The notes under the pieces were generated by a model. It was not told where the DNA came from and did no database searches. It was given only the letters and a program-made list of their open reading frames with translations. Shown piece after piece: positions 26,133 to 35,121 of a DNA stretch of 64,000 nt. The stretch spans positions 126,496 to 190,495 of the forward strand of contig NZ_FOGO01000004.1 in the NCBI RefSeq assembly GCF_900111245.1, written 5' to 3'. The stretch is from Streptomyces qinglanensis. GTDB lineage: Bacteria; Actinomycetota; Actinomycetes; Streptomycetales; Streptomycetaceae. Each line of letters starts with the position of its first letter. The stretch's first letter is position 1. The position numbers and the translations under genes are program-made.

Positions 26133-26390
26133 CTAACGCGGGAAATCGCCGTGCAGCAACCTGCCGTGATGGCAGGTGCAGATGTCGGCGCCGTACCAAC
26201 TGAATTCGAAGGTGCGGCAGTTGCACAGGCCGCACGGGTCGTCGAACACGTCGTCCAGTCCGACAGCCGACAGTCGTTGCGAGGCGGCTTCGTTGAACTT
26301 GCGTATGCGGGTCTTGAGCTCACGGTAGTCGGCTGCGTTCTCTTCGAGAGCCTTGGCCTGTGCGTCCGTCAACTCGCGCGGAAGCTTCAT
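26133..26390 (-). CDS. small cysteine/histidine-rich protein, probable zinc binder
   Basis: This 85-residue protein starts at ATG 26390, preceded by two copies of GGAGGGACC, the nearer one ending directly at the start. The N-terminal half is a basic/acidic helix (TDAQAKALEENAADYRELK). The C-terminal half has CGLCNC and, about 14 residues later, ICTCHHGRLLHG, giving five cysteines and three histidines that could form one or two zinc sites. I do not recognise a named family. It is divergent from the MFS gene, with the 11-bp repeats between them, so joint regulation is possible. Confidence 0.7.
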   Translation of the reverse strand: MKLPRELTDAQAKALEENAADYRELKTRIRKFNEAASQRLSAVGLDDVFDDPCGLCNCRTFEFSWYGADICTCHHGRLLHGDFPR

Positions 26391-26731
26391 GGTCCCTCCT
26401 CTGGTCCCTCCTGAGGGATTCCCGGTGCCCCCGGTCCACCATGGCCTCTGGTGCGAGGTTTCGCATGTTCGGGGCATGCCGGGTACCTCTCGGCCGGGGG
26501 CGTGCCCCCTCGGTCAGGTCGTGCGCCCCGCGCCCGGGCATGCGGCACCGCCGCCCCGCCCGCCTCCACGCGCCCGCCGTCCGGCGGAACAACGGGCGGC
26601 CCTCGAGGGTTCATTTGTACGCTGCACGCAGATTGCCGCGTGCGGCGGCGCACAGCGGACAGTCCGGCAGGGAAGTCGACACGGGTTCGACACGGGTTCG
26701 ACAGGGACTCGACAGGGAGAGGACGGGACGC
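26391..26731. promoter_or_regulatory. divergent promoter region of small Cys protein and MFS gene
   Basis: This 341-bp region has no supportable gene. The right end carries the four 11-bp repeats annotated separately. An AT-richer patch at about 26605-26625 (TTCATTTGTACGC) could be a promoter core. Confidence 0.4.
26676..26719. repeat. four 11-bp direct repeats before MFS start
   Basis: Four consecutive 11-bp units occur: TCGACACGGGT twice, then TCGACAGGGAC and TCGACAGGGAG. They end 12 bp before the GTG start of the MFS gene. An 11-bp period places each copy on the same DNA face, as in multi-site operators. The last unit also supplies the GGGAG ribosome site, so a bound protein could block translation initiation or transcription. 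Confidence 0.75.
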
Positions 26732-28252
26732 GTGGGGGAACGCATCGCAGCGGGTACCGGCGGGCCGATACGGGCGGCGGGGGGCGAGAGAGGGATCGTT
26801 GCGGTGCTGGCGTTCGGCGGCATCTCCGTCGCCGTCATGCAGACGCTGATCGTCCCGATCGTCGCCCGGCTGCCGGCCCTGCTGGACACCTCCACCTCCA
26901 ACGCCTCCTGGGTGATCACCTCGACGCTGCTCTCGGGCGCGGTCGCCACGCCCATCATGGGCAGGCTCGGCGACCTGTACGGGAAGCGCCGGATCGTGCT
27001 GCTGAGCCTGGGCCTCATGGTCCTGGGCTCGCTGGTGTGCGGCTCCACCTCGGCGCTGGTGCCGATGGTCGCCGGGCGGGCCGTGCAGGGGTTCGCGATG
27101 GGGGCCATCCCGCTGGGCATCGGCATCATGCGGGACGCGCTGCCGCCCGAACGGCTGGGCTCGGCGATGGCGTTCATGAGTTCCTCGCTCGGCGTGGGCG
27201 GCGCGCTGGGCATGCCGCTGGCCGCCTACGTGGCGCAGTACACCGACTGGCACATGCTCTTCTTCGGGTCCGCCGGGCTCGGCGCGCTGGCCATGCTGCT
27301 CGTCGCACTGCTGGTGCCCGAGACCCCGCTGCGCGCCCCGGGCGGCTTCGACGTACTGGGGGCCCTGGGCCTGGCGGCCGGACTGGTGACTCTCCTACTG
27401 CCCATCTCCAAGGGCGCCGACTGGGGCTGGTCCAGCCCGACGGTGCTCGGGCTGTTCGCCTCCTCCGCCGTGCTCTTCGCCGGTTGGGGGTTGCTGGAGC
27501 TGCGGACCGCGGATCCGCTGGTGGACCTGCGGGCGACCGCGCGCCGCCAGGTGCTGCTGACCAACCTCGCCTCCATCATGGTCGGCCTCGCCTTCTACGC
27601 GCTCACCCTCGTCCTGCCCCAGCTCCTGCAGCTCCCGGCGGCCACCGGCTACGGGCTCGGGCAGTCGATGGTCGTCTCGGGGCTGTGCGTGGCGCCCATG
27701 GGCCTCGCGATGATGGCGGTCTCCTCGCTGTCCGCGCGGCTCTCCAGGGCGCGCGGGCCCAAGGTGTCCCTGATGGCCGGGCTGGTCGTGCTGGCCGCCG
27801 CCTATCTGCTGGGGACGCTGCTGCTGGCCGCCGTGTGGCAGACGGTCGTGCTGTCCGTGCTGATCGGCGTGGGCATCGGCATCGCCTACTCGGCGATGCC
27901 GGCCCTGATCCTCGGCGCTGTCGATCCGTCCGAGTCCGGCGCCGCCAACGGGCTGAACACCCTGATGCGGTCGATCGGGACCTCGACCTCCAGTGCGGTC
28001 GTCGGCGTCGTCCTGGCCCGGATGTCGGTCCCGCTGGGCCCCACCCGGGTGCCCGGCCTGGACGGCTTCCGCACGGCGTTCCTCATCGCGGCGGGCGCCG
28101 CGCTGCTGGGTCTGGTGATCGCGGCGTTCCTCCCGTCGTCGACCGCCGCCGAGCGGCGCGCGGAGGCGGTGCCGGCCCCGGGCCGGGACCTCGGACCGGA
28201 CGCGGTTCCCGCCCCGGACGCCGAGAGCCCCGCGGGCCTGCGACGGCCGTGA
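26732..28252 (+). CDS. MFS drug:proton antiporter, DHA2-like (14 TM)
   Basis: The product is 506 residues with about 14 membrane segments. The loop-2 signature GRLGDLYGKRRIVLL follows the second segment, and a motif C-like segment (FMSSSLGVGGALGMPLAAY) marks an antiporter. These pumps export toxic compounds or natural products using the proton gradient. The GTG at 26732 follows GGGAGAGG. The tail after residue 470 is soluble and Pro/Ala-rich. The substrate is not predictable. The tandem 11-bp repeats immediately upstream imply specific control. Confidence 0.85.
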   Translation: MGERIAAGTGGPIRAAGGERGIVAVLAFGGISVAVMQTLIVPIVARLPALLDTSTSNASWVITSTLLSGAVATPIMGRLGDLYGKRRIVLLSLGLMVLGSLVCGSTSALVPMVAGRAVQGFAMGAIPLGIGIMRDALPPERLGSAMAFMSSSLGVGGALGMPLAAYVAQYTDWHMLFFGSAGLGALAMLLVALLVPETPLRAPGGFDVLGALGLAAGLVTLLLPISKGADWGWSSPTVLGLFASSAVLFAGWGLLELRTADPLVDLRATARRQVLLTNLASIMVGLAFYALTLVLPQLLQLPAATGYGLGQSMVVSGLCVAPMGLAMMAVSSLSARLSRARGPKVSLMAGLVVLAAAYLLGTLLLAAVWQTVVLSVLIGVGIGIAYSAMPALILGAVDPSESGAANGLNTLMRSIGTSTSSAVVGVVLARMSVPLGPTRVPGLDGFRTAFLIAAGAALLGLVIAAFLPSSTAAERRAEAVPAPGRDLGPDAVPAPDAESPAGLRRP

Positions 28253-28412
28253 CCGGACGCAGCGGGCCGCTCCTGGCCGCGCGGACGCTTCTGACCGGGT
28301 GCTGCAGCGGCCGTTCCGCCGGAGCGGCCGGTCAGCACGTCGGGCGGTACGGCGGAGCGGCCGTCCTCCGGGAGCTCTCGGCGGTGGCGGGGGACCGCCC
28401 GGCCCCGCCGGC

Positions 28413-29837
28413 TCACCGGTGCTGGTGCAGCCCGCGCCCGGCCAGCGTCAGAAAGGTCTCGCCCACCGCCTCGCTCAACGTCGGGTGCGGGTGGATGTGC
28501 TGGGCGATGTCCGCGGGCGACGCGTCCCAGGCCACCGCCAGTTGGGAGGCGCTGATCATCTCCGAGACGTGCGGGCCCACCAGATGCACGCCCAGCACCC
28601 GGCCCTCGGGGCCCGGTTCGGCGACGACCTTCACCATGCCGTCCTGGCCGTGCACCATGCCCTTGGCGGTGGCGGTCAGCGGCAGCACGTTGACCGCCGT
28701 CTCGTATCCGGCGGCCGCCGCGGCCTCCTCGCCGAGTCCGACCGACGCCGTCTGCGGCGCCGAGTAGGTCACCCGCGGCACGGCGGCGTAGTCCACCGGC
28801 CGGGGCGAGAGCCCGGCCAGCACCTCGGCGACCACCAGCCCCTCGGCGAACGAGGCGTGCGCCAGCCCCAGGGAGGGCGGCGGCAGCAGGTCGCCGACGA
28901 CGTGCACACCGGGCACGGCGGTCTCCAGCGTGGCCCAGTCGGCGGGCGGCAGATGGCCCCGCTCGTCCGTGGCCAGACCGGCCGCCGCCAGGTCGAGCCC
29001 GTCGGTGACCGGGACCCGGCCCACGGCGACCAGCAGCCGCTCGGCCGTGACCGCGCTCTCCCCGCCGCGCGCCGACCGCACCCGGGCCCGGACCCCGTCG
29101 TCCGCCCGGTCGGCGGCCAGCAGCCGGGCGCCGGTCAGCACCGTGACGCCGCGTTTGCGCAGCGCGCGGGCCAACCGGCGCCCGACGTCCGCGTCCTCCA
29201 GCGGCAGCAGCCGATCCGCTGCCTCCACCAGGGTGACCTCGGCTCCCATGGAGCGGTGGAACGAGGCGTACTCGACGCCGATCGCGCCGCCGCCCAGCAC
29301 CAGCACACTCCGCGGCAGACCGGGCGCGAACAGCGCGTCGTCGCTGGTGACGACGTGCTCCCCGGCCTCCAGTCCCGGCAGGGTCCGCGGCCGGGAGCCC
29401 GTCGCCAGGACGAGACCGCGCCGTGCCGTCCACCGGGTGCCGGCTGCGCCGGGGGTGTCGACCCGGACGGTGCGCGGGCCGGTCAGCGCGGCGGTGCCCC
29501 GCACCACGGTCACTCCGGCCGCCGAGAGCTGCCCCTCCACGCCCTGGTGGTTGCGGGCGACGAGGGCGTCGCGGGTGGCGGTCAGCGCGTTCCAGTCGAC
29601 GCCCTCCAGCTTCGAGTCGACTCCCCACCGCTCGCGCGCCTCCGTGATGCCGTCGACCAGTTCGGCGGCGTGCAGCATGGCTTTGCTGGGCACGCAGCCC
29701 CGGTGCAGGCAGGTGCCGCCGATCAGGTCGCGCTCGACGAGGGTGACGCCGAGTCCGAGGTGCGCGGCGCGGAGTGCCGTGCTGTAACCGCCTGTTCCGC
29801 CGCCGATGACGATCACGTCTGTGGTGTTCCCGCTCAT
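28413..29837 (-). CDS. lpdA: dihydrolipoamide dehydrogenase
   Basis: This 474-residue flavoprotein is the E3 component of 2-oxo acid dehydrogenase complexes and possibly of glycine cleavage. The FAD motif VIVIGGGTGGYSTALRA begins at residue 8. The redox disulfide is GGTCLHRGCVPSKAML (C43, C48), the NAD fold is VLVLGGGAIGVEYASF, and the C-terminal His-Glu base is in IHPHPTLSEAVGE. All catalytic features are intact. No E1 or E2 gene is nearby. It is divergent from a LysR-type regulator that is a candidate controller. Confidence 0.93.
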   Translation of the reverse strand: MSGNTTDVIVIGGGTGGYSTALRAAHLGLGVTLVERDLIGGTCLHRGCVPSKAMLHAAELVDGITEARERWGVDSKLEGVDWNALTATRDALVARNHQGVEGQLSAAGVTVVRGTAALTGPRTVRVDTPGAAGTRWTARRGLVLATGSRPRTLPGLEAGEHVVTSDDALFAPGLPRSVLVLGGGAIGVEYASFHRSMGAEVTLVEAADRLLPLEDADVGRRLARALRKRGVTVLTGARLLAADRADDGVRARVRSARGGESAVTAERLLVAVGRVPVTDGLDLAAAGLATDERGHLPPADWATLETAVPGVHVVGDLLPPPSLGLAHASFAEGLVVAEVLAGLSPRPVDYAAVPRVTYSAPQTASVGLGEEAAAAAGYETAVNVLPLTATAKGMVHGQDGMVKVVAEPGPEGRVLGVHLVGPHVSEMISASQLAVAWDASPADIAQHIHPHPTLSEAVGETFLTLAGRGLHQHR

Positions 29838-29988
29838 GGCCTCAGACTTCCGCCGCCAGTGCGATGAGTCCAACGCAATGATTCGATGCTCGTGATGAAG
29901 AATGTTCATGGTTTCTCGTCGCAGGACCGCAGAGCAGGCCGGGATGCGGAGGAGCGGGCGGGCAAGCCGCGAGGAGCGGGAGGGCACT
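29838..29988. promoter_or_regulatory. lpdA/LysR divergent promoter region
   Basis: This 151-bp gap separates divergent starts. It is comparatively AT-rich at 29870-29915. An inverted pair ATTC (29881-29884) and GAAT (29900-29903) with 15-bp spacing is compatible with a LysR-type T-N11-A site, but the match is weak. Confidence 0.4.
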
Positions 29989-30879
29989 GTGAGTCTGCGG
30001 CAGATGGAGTACCTCGTGACGGTCGTCGAGGAGGGCTCCTTCACCCGTGCCGCCGAGGCGCTGCACGTCACCCAGTCCGCGCTCTCGCACCAGATCAAGG
30101 CCCTGGAGCGGGAGGTGGGCGGCCCGCTGCTGGAGCGACTGCCGCGCAGCGTGCGGCCCACCCCCATGGGCCGTGCCTTCCTCCCGGACGCCGAACTGGC
30201 CGTCCGTAGCTGGCGGCAGGCCCGCAGGGCGGCGCGGGCCGCGGCCGGAGCCGAGGGCGGCGAGCTGGAGATCGCCACCGTGCACGGCGTCGCGGTCGGG
30301 GTGCTGACCGGGGCCGTCGCACGGATGCGGCGGCTCCACCCGCGGGTGACGCTGGGGCTGCGCGAGTACGCGACGGAGGACGAACTGTACGAGCACCTGG
30401 CGCGCGGGGTCGCCGACCTCGCCGTCGGCTACCGGCACGACGCCTGGCCGGGCCCCTGCTGGGAGATCGGCGAGGAGCGTATCGTCCTCGCCGTGCCGCC
30501 GGACGACCCGCTGTGCGACCGGGACAGCTCCGGTGCCGGGCGCGTACCGGTCGACCTGGCGGAGCTGGCCGACCGCGGCTGGGTGCGGTGCGGGATGGAG
30601 CCCCGGATCGAGGGGCGCCCCTTCGTCGATCTGGTCTGCGGCCGGGCCGGGTTCGTGCCACGGACGGTGCTGCGGGTCGAGCACGCGACGACCGCCGCGC
30701 GGATGGCCGCGGCCGGCGCGGGCATCTGCCTGATCGCGGAGCATCTGGCCCCCGCCCTCGTGCCGGCCCGGCAACTCGTGGCCGTCGGGCCCCCGTGGCG
30801 CCGCCCGCTGATCGCCTTCAGCCGGGCGGAGCCGACCGGGGCCGCGGACGCCTTCCTCCGCGTGCTGCGGGAGGATTAG
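29989..30879 (+). CDS. LysR-family transcriptional regulator
   Basis: This 296-residue regulator has an N-terminal winged helix-turn-helix: RQMEYLVTVVEEGSFTRAAE and LHVTQSALSHQIKALE. The rest is a type 2 periplasmic-binding-like effector domain (about 90-290). GTG 29989 was chosen because GGGAGGG lies 5-6 nt upstream and the usual start SLRQMEYL follows; an upstream ATG at 29902 would add a basic tail not typical of the family. It is divergent from lpdA, its likely target together with its own promoter. The ligand is unknown. Confidence 0.88.
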   Translation: MSLRQMEYLVTVVEEGSFTRAAEALHVTQSALSHQIKALEREVGGPLLERLPRSVRPTPMGRAFLPDAELAVRSWRQARRAARAAAGAEGGELEIATVHGVAVGVLTGAVARMRRLHPRVTLGLREYATEDELYEHLARGVADLAVGYRHDAWPGPCWEIGEERIVLAVPPDDPLCDRDSSGAGRVPVDLAELADRGWVRCGMEPRIEGRPFVDLVCGRAGFVPRTVLRVEHATTAARMAAAGAGICLIAEHLAPALVPARQLVAVGPPWRRPLIAFSRAEPTGAADAFLRVLRED

Positions 30880-30931
30880 TGGGGCAGTGGGGCAGTGGGG
30901 CAGTGGGGCAGTGGGGCTGTGGGGCAGTGGG
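30880..30931. repeat. 8-bp microsatellite array
   Basis: Six head-to-tail copies of TGGGGCAG (one with TGGGGCTG) start at the last base of the LysR stop codon and continue to 30927, followed by a partial unit. It is purely G/T-rich on this strand and likely to vary in copy number by slippage. Confidence 0.85.
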
Positions 30932-31425
30932 CGGCCGGCGTGCGCGTGCGGGGCACGCCGGTGGCGTTCCGGGGGCCGGCGCCCGTGCCGTCCGTGTCGT
31001 CGTCCGGGCCGGGTGGCGTCCACGGCGCGCCTTGGGGAGCACCACGCCGCACCCCCGGCCGGAGCACCGGTGACGGTGCCGCGCGTGGCGGGAGTGAATT
31101 CCCGGTGCCGGTCCTGTCCGGGCGCTGGCGCGGAGCGGTCGCGAGGCGGTAGGACGGGGCGTGGACCGGTTCCGGGCGGGAGAGCGTGCGGCCGTGGCGG
31201 CTGCCGTCGTGCCGTCCGGACGGCACGCTCCGGGCGCGGGACACGTGGCCGTGCGTCGTGCGCTCTGCGGCGTCCGCCCCCGCCGCTGCCGCGGAGCCGT
31301 CTCCCGGGAGTCGGCAGGGTCCCGTCCACCCGTACGAGCACGGGAAGTTGACAGGGGTTCCGGGTGCAGCCAGGGGGCGGCCGAAGTAGTCTTCCTTGAT
31401 CGAACAGCGGGGGCCGAGAGCGGGC
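30932..31425. other. long intergenic region before the HEPN gene
   Basis: Nearly 500 bp have no supportable gene; open frames here are GC-driven. A TTGACA hexamer at 31348-31353 may be a -35 element of the next gene, but no convincing -10 at 17-18 bp is visible. Confidence 0.45.
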
Positions 31426-32760
31426 GTGGAAGGCGGTGCGCAGTTGGGCGCGGGAGGGCTTGAACTCCCCCCAGGCGACGGCGGTGAGGAGCCGGAGGGC
31501 GGCGGCCCCGCCGGTGAGGCCGGAGCGACGGACGATCCGACCGGCGGGCTCGGGCTGGGGGGACCTCCCGGCCGGAGTCTGGGAGGTGCCGGGCAACCGG
31601 GCGCTGTCCCGCTGGCCCGGCCCATGGAGATCGGCGCGGACGTGGGCTGGGGCGAGGAGGACTGGACCGAGGTACGCACCCGGGCGCAGCGCGCCGGGCG
31701 CGCGTACGTCTGGCTGAATCTGGTCGAGCAGCGGATGCGTGCGGTCGTCGCCGCCGTGCTGCGGCCGATCTACGAGCCGGTGCACGGCCAGGAGTGGGTG
31801 ATCGCGGCGGCCGGGCCCGCCGGGCAGGAGTGGGTGCAGCGGGCCGTGGCGGTACGGGAGGTCAGCCGCCGGAAGGGCTATCTGCTCGACCCGGCGGACG
31901 ACACCCTGATCTCCTTTCTGACCCTGCCGCAGCTCCGCGAGCTCATGGTGCAGCACTGGCCCTGCTTCGAGCCCTACTTCGAGGGCCGCCGCGAGGTGGA
32001 GCTGGCGCTGGACGAGCTGGAGGTGGCCCGCAGCGCGGTCGCCCGCAACCGGGCCCTGTCCGAGACGGTGCTCGCGCAGGCCGAGCGGATGTGCCGGCGG
32101 CTGCTGGAGCTGCTGGGGGCCGCACCCGAGGGGGCGGCCGCGGTGGGCCGGTTGCCGGTCGACGCCGTCGAGGAGCTGGTCGGGGACCGCTTCTGCGACG
32201 TGGTCGGCGTGCACAGCGACCGGGTACGGCTGCAGCGCCAGCTCCCCGCCGAGGACCTGTTCGGCGGGGCCCGGCGGCTGGACGCCGTCGGCATCGGCCT
32301 CAACCTGCTGGTGCAGAACTACAGCGGGCGGCGGCTGGTCCGGCTGGCGGAGGCGGGCTGCCGGGTGCGGCTGCTGTTCCTGAACCCGGCCAGCAGCGCG
32401 GTGAAGCGCCGGGAGCGGGAACTCGGGCTGAAGAAGGGCGAACTGGCCCGCTCGGTGGAGACCAACATCCTGCACATGCGCAGGGTGCGCTCCCGGCTGC
32501 GGGACCAGGCGGCCTTCGAGATCCATGTCTTCGACGAGACCCCGCGGTTCACCGCGTACCTGGTGGACGGGGACGGCGCGGACGGGCTGGCCGTCGTCCA
32601 GTCGTATCTGCGCGGTGCGCGGGGGATGGAGACGCCGGTCCTGGTGCTGCGCGGGCCGGGCCGCACGGTGTCCGCACGCGGCGTGGGCGAGGGCGTGCTC
32701 TTCCCCACGTACCGGGAGGAGTTCGACGCGTTCTGGGCCGACTCCCGCCCGGTGTCGTAA
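31426..32760 (+). CDS. SAV2148-family HEPN domain protein
   Basis: This roughly 444-residue cytosolic protein matches a Streptomyces family that I recognise by its N-terminal GGLELPPGDGG and by RTRAQRAGRAYVWLNLVEQR, REVSRRKGYLLDPADD and NLLVQNYSGRRLVRLAE. The helical N-terminal half is a HEPN domain; R171-x5-H177 (RELMVQH) fits the Rx4-6H motif of HEPN ribonucleases. The C-terminal half resembles a nucleoside-binding or phospholipase D-like fold (VRLLFLNPASSAVKRRE). The exact start is uncertain: GTG 31426 is chosen, TTG 31396 would add ten residues. The first 60 residues are Gly-rich and disordered. RNase activity is inferred from the motif only. Confidence 0.8.
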   Translation: MEGGAQLGAGGLELPPGDGGEEPEGGGPAGEAGATDDPTGGLGLGGPPGRSLGGAGQPGAVPLARPMEIGADVGWGEEDWTEVRTRAQRAGRAYVWLNLVEQRMRAVVAAVLRPIYEPVHGQEWVIAAAGPAGQEWVQRAVAVREVSRRKGYLLDPADDTLISFLTLPQLRELMVQHWPCFEPYFEGRREVELALDELEVARSAVARNRALSETVLAQAERMCRRLLELLGAAPEGAAAVGRLPVDAVEELVGDRFCDVVGVHSDRVRLQRQLPAEDLFGGARRLDAVGIGLNLLVQNYSGRRLVRLAEAGCRVRLLFLNPASSAVKRRERELGLKKGELARSVETNILHMRRVRSRLRDQAAFEIHVFDETPRFTAYLVDGDGADGLAVVQSYLRGARGMETPVLVLRGPGRTVSARGVGEGVLFPTYREEFDAFWADSRPVS

Positions 32761-32872
32761 CCGTCGGCGGAGGGCGGCCCACGGTAGGCGGGGGAGTGTG
32801 GCACACGGTGCGTGCGGTGTCGTGTGTCACAGTCCGCCAAGTCACTTGAGCCGCACGGAGCAATCCGACAGG

Positions 32873-32898
32873 GTTTCGAAACGATCCGCCGCGGATCG
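32873..32898. promoter_or_regulatory. paired palindromes upstream of subtilase gene
   Basis: The palindrome GTTTCGAAAC (32873-32882) abuts an 8-bp inverted repeat CGATCCGC/GCGGATCG with one central base (32882-32898). They lie 31 bp before the subtilase start, between the ribosome site and the upstream gene, so they may be an operator or an mRNA hairpin. Confidence 0.5.
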
Positions 32899-32929
32899 CC
32901 GGACCCCACACTCGGAGGACTCCCTCGGC

Positions 32930-34168
32930 ATGGCACACCATGGGGCACGCCACACGAAACGCCGGATATCCGTCGCGCTCGGCGCCGCTGTCGCCGTCGC
33001 GGGCGGAGCGACGCTGCTGACGCTCCCCGCCGACGCCGCACCCCCCGAGGGCACCGTCCTGGGCGCGGGGGCCCGGGGCGCGGTCGAGGGCGACTACATC
33101 GTGCTGCTCAAGCGGGACGCCGCCGCCCGCACCCGCACCGCGGCCGCGACCGAGGCCCGCGACCTGGCCGGAGAGTACGGCGGAAAGGTCGAGCACACCT
33201 ACCACGCCGCGCTGGACGGCTGGTCCGCCAAGGGGCTCAGCGCCCGGGACGCCCGGCGGCTGGCGGCGGACGACAGAGTGGCGAAGGTCGTCCAGAGCCG
33301 CGTGATCACCGGCCAGGAGACCCAGACCGAACCGCCGTCCTGGGGACAGGACCGGGTCGACCAGCCCGGACCGGAACTCGACGAGAAGTACACCTACCCC
33401 GACAGCGCGGGCGAGGGCGTCACGGCGTACGTCGTCGACAGCGGCGTGCGGGTCAGCCACGAGGACTTCGGCGGCCGGGCCGTCGACGGTTACGACGCCG
33501 TGGACGACGACGGGACCGCGCAGGACGGCGCCAACCACGGCACGCACGTCTCCGGCACCCTCGCGGGCACCGAGTACGGCATCGCCAAGAAGGCGAAGAT
33601 CGTCGCCGTGCGCATCCTGGGCGACGACAACAAGGGCACCACCGCCGACGCCGTCGCCGGCATCGACTGGATGATCGAGGACCACGAGGACGACGGCGGC
33701 CCCGCCGTGGCCAACATGAGCATCGGCGGCTTCCAGGACTATGCGCTGGACGAGGCCGTCGAGCGGGCCGTCGACGCGAACATCACCTGCGTGGTGGCCG
33801 CCGGCAACGACGGCGGCGACGCCTCCGCCGCCTCCCCGGCCCGGGTGCCGGATGCCATCACCGTCGCCGCGAGCGACCAGCAGGACCGGCGCACGGAGTT
33901 CTCCAACTACGGCAAGAGCGTCGACCTGTTCGCCCCCGGCATCGATGTCGTCTCGGCCAGCAACAAGAACGACACCGCCAAGATGGCCGGATGGGGCACC
34001 TCCATGGCCACCCCGCACGTCGCGGGAGCCGCAGCGCTCTATCTGAGCCGGCACCCGGACGCCACCCCCGCACAGGTCACCGAGGCACTGCTCGACGGCA
34101 CCACCGACGGCGCCCTCTCCGGCATCGGCGAGGGGACGCCCAACAAACTACTGCGTGTGGTCAGGTGA
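32930..34168 (+). CDS. secreted subtilisin-like serine protease (S8, proteinase K type)
   Basis: This 412-residue preproprotein has a signal peptide (residues 1-37, cut after PADAA). An inhibitor I9 propeptide (about 54-127, DYIVLLKRD ... VQSRVITGQ) follows, then the catalytic domain. The triad is D170 (AYVVDSGV), H203 ([10 protein letters not shown]) and S358 ([13 protein letters not shown]), with N293 (AAGND) in the oxyanion hole. It ends after the core fold with no extra P-domain or lectin domain. The ATG at 32930 follows GGAGG by 11 nt. It is an extracellular degradative protease, transcribed alone by context. Confidence 0.94.
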   Translation: MAHHGARHTKRRISVALGAAVAVAGGATLLTLPADAAPPEGTVLGAGARGAVEGDYIVLLKRDAAARTRTAAATEARDLAGEYGGKVEHTYHAALDGWSAKGLSARDARRLAADDRVAKVVQSRVITGQETQTEPPSWGQDRVDQPGPELDEKYTYPDSAGEGVTAYVVDSGVRVSHEDFGGRAVDGYDAVDDDGTAQDGANHGTHVSGTLAGTEYGIAKKAKIVAVRILGDDNKGTTADAVAGIDWMIEDHEDDGGPAVANMSIGGFQDYALDEAVERAVDANITCVVAAGNDGGDASAASPARVPDAITVAASDQQDRRTEFSNYGKSVDLFAPGIDVVSASNKNDTAKMAGWGTSMATPHVAGAAALYLSRHPDATPAQVTEALLDGTTDGALSGIGEGTPNKLLRVVR

Positions 34169-34209
34169 CACACATTCACGGTCATTTCTGAGCCCCGCCC
34201 GTGCGTAAC

Positions 34210-34276
34210 CCCGGAATTCCGGGTAAGCGCACCCCCAGGCCCGCCGCGCCCTTCCCCCACGGGGCACGGCGGGCCT
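34210..34276. terminator. terminator cluster between subtilase and sulfur operon
   Basis: The perfect palindrome CCCGGAATTCCGGG (34210-34223) is followed by a 10-bp stem AGGCCCGCCG/CGGCGGGCCT (34237-34246 and 34267-34276) with a 20-nt loop. It lies between convergent genes and can serve both. Confidence 0.65.
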
Positions 34277-34341
34277 GTCGGGTGCCCGCGAGGCGGCCGC
34301 CGCCCCCTACCGCCCGCGGCCGCCGCCGGATACGCCGGAGT

Positions 34342-35121
34342 TCAGGCCGCGGCGCCGACCGTCGCGCCTCCGCCGGAGGCGACCGCCGCGTAACGCTCCA
34401 CAACCACCCGCGCCACCTCCGGCGCCGCACCCAGCACGGGCGCGAGCACCTCGGCACCGGCCTCCAGGGCACCGGCCTCGATGCGGTCGGGCAGCCGGCC
34501 CGGGGCCAGCACGTAGGGCGCGACGGCCACCCGGCGGGCACCGGCGGCGCGCAGCTCCCGCACGGCGTCGGCCGTGCTGGGCTGAGCAGCGGAGGCGAAC
34601 GCAGGTCGCACGGCACACCAACCGGTGGTTCGCCGCCACTCCCGCGCCATGTCGGCGATCACTGCGCTCGCCTCCGGGTCGGAGGAACCGGCGGACGCCA
34701 GGACGACGCCGGTCCGGGGCGCGTCGCCGGAGCTCAGCCCGGCCGCGCGCAGCCGCCGCTCCAGGGCGGCGGTCAACAGGGGGTGCGGGCCGAGCACCGC
34801 CGACTGCCGGACCGCCAGGTCCGGCAGCGCGGCGGCCACCTCGGCCAGTACCCCGGGGAGGTCCGTCTTCGCGTGGAAGGCACGGGTCAGCAGCAGCGGG
34901 ACGGCGACGGCCTCGCGTACCCCCGCCGTGTACAGCTCCTCCAGCGCGGCGGGCACCGAGGGGGAGTCGAAGTCCAGATAGCAGGCCGCCACCCGGACGC
35001 CGGGCAGCAGCAGCCGGACCCGCGCGGCGAGCGCGCCGACCGTCGCGGAGTGCCGCTCGTCGCGGCTCCCGTGCGCGACGAGCAGCAGCGCGGGCGCGGA
35101 GGGCGAGGGTGCGGAGGACAT
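34342..35121 (-). CDS. sirohydrochlorin chelatase-like protein (CbiX/SirB)
   Basis: The product is 259 residues with two tandem CbiX-type domains. LLLVAHGSRDERH carries the first metal-binding His. VPLLLTRAFHAKTDLP and ASAGSSDPEA ... VAVAPYVLAPGRLPDRIE are further signatures. It would insert iron into sirohydrochlorin to make sirohaem, the cofactor of the sulfite reductase at the head of this gene block. Its ATG shares one base with the stop of the permease gene upstream, so translation is coupled. The last gene of the block carries no obvious truncation. Confidence 0.87.
   Translation of the reverse strand: MSSAPSPSAPALLLVAHGSRDERHSATVGALAARVRLLLPGVRVAACYLDFDSPSVPAALEELYTAGVREAVAVPLLLTRAFHAKTDLPGVLAEVAAALPDLAVRQSAVLGPHPLLTAALERRLRAAGLSSGDAPRTGVVLASAGSSDPEASAVIADMAREWRRTTGWCAVRPAFASAAQPSTADAVRELRAAGARRVAVAPYVLAPGRLPDRIEAGALEAGAEVLAPVLGAAPEVARVVVERYAAVASGGGATVGAAA

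Noticed and set aside
31348..31392. Sigma-70-type promoter (TTGACA with TAGTCT) before the HEPN gene
   Set aside because: The spacing is 33 bp, too long for a working -35/-10 pair.
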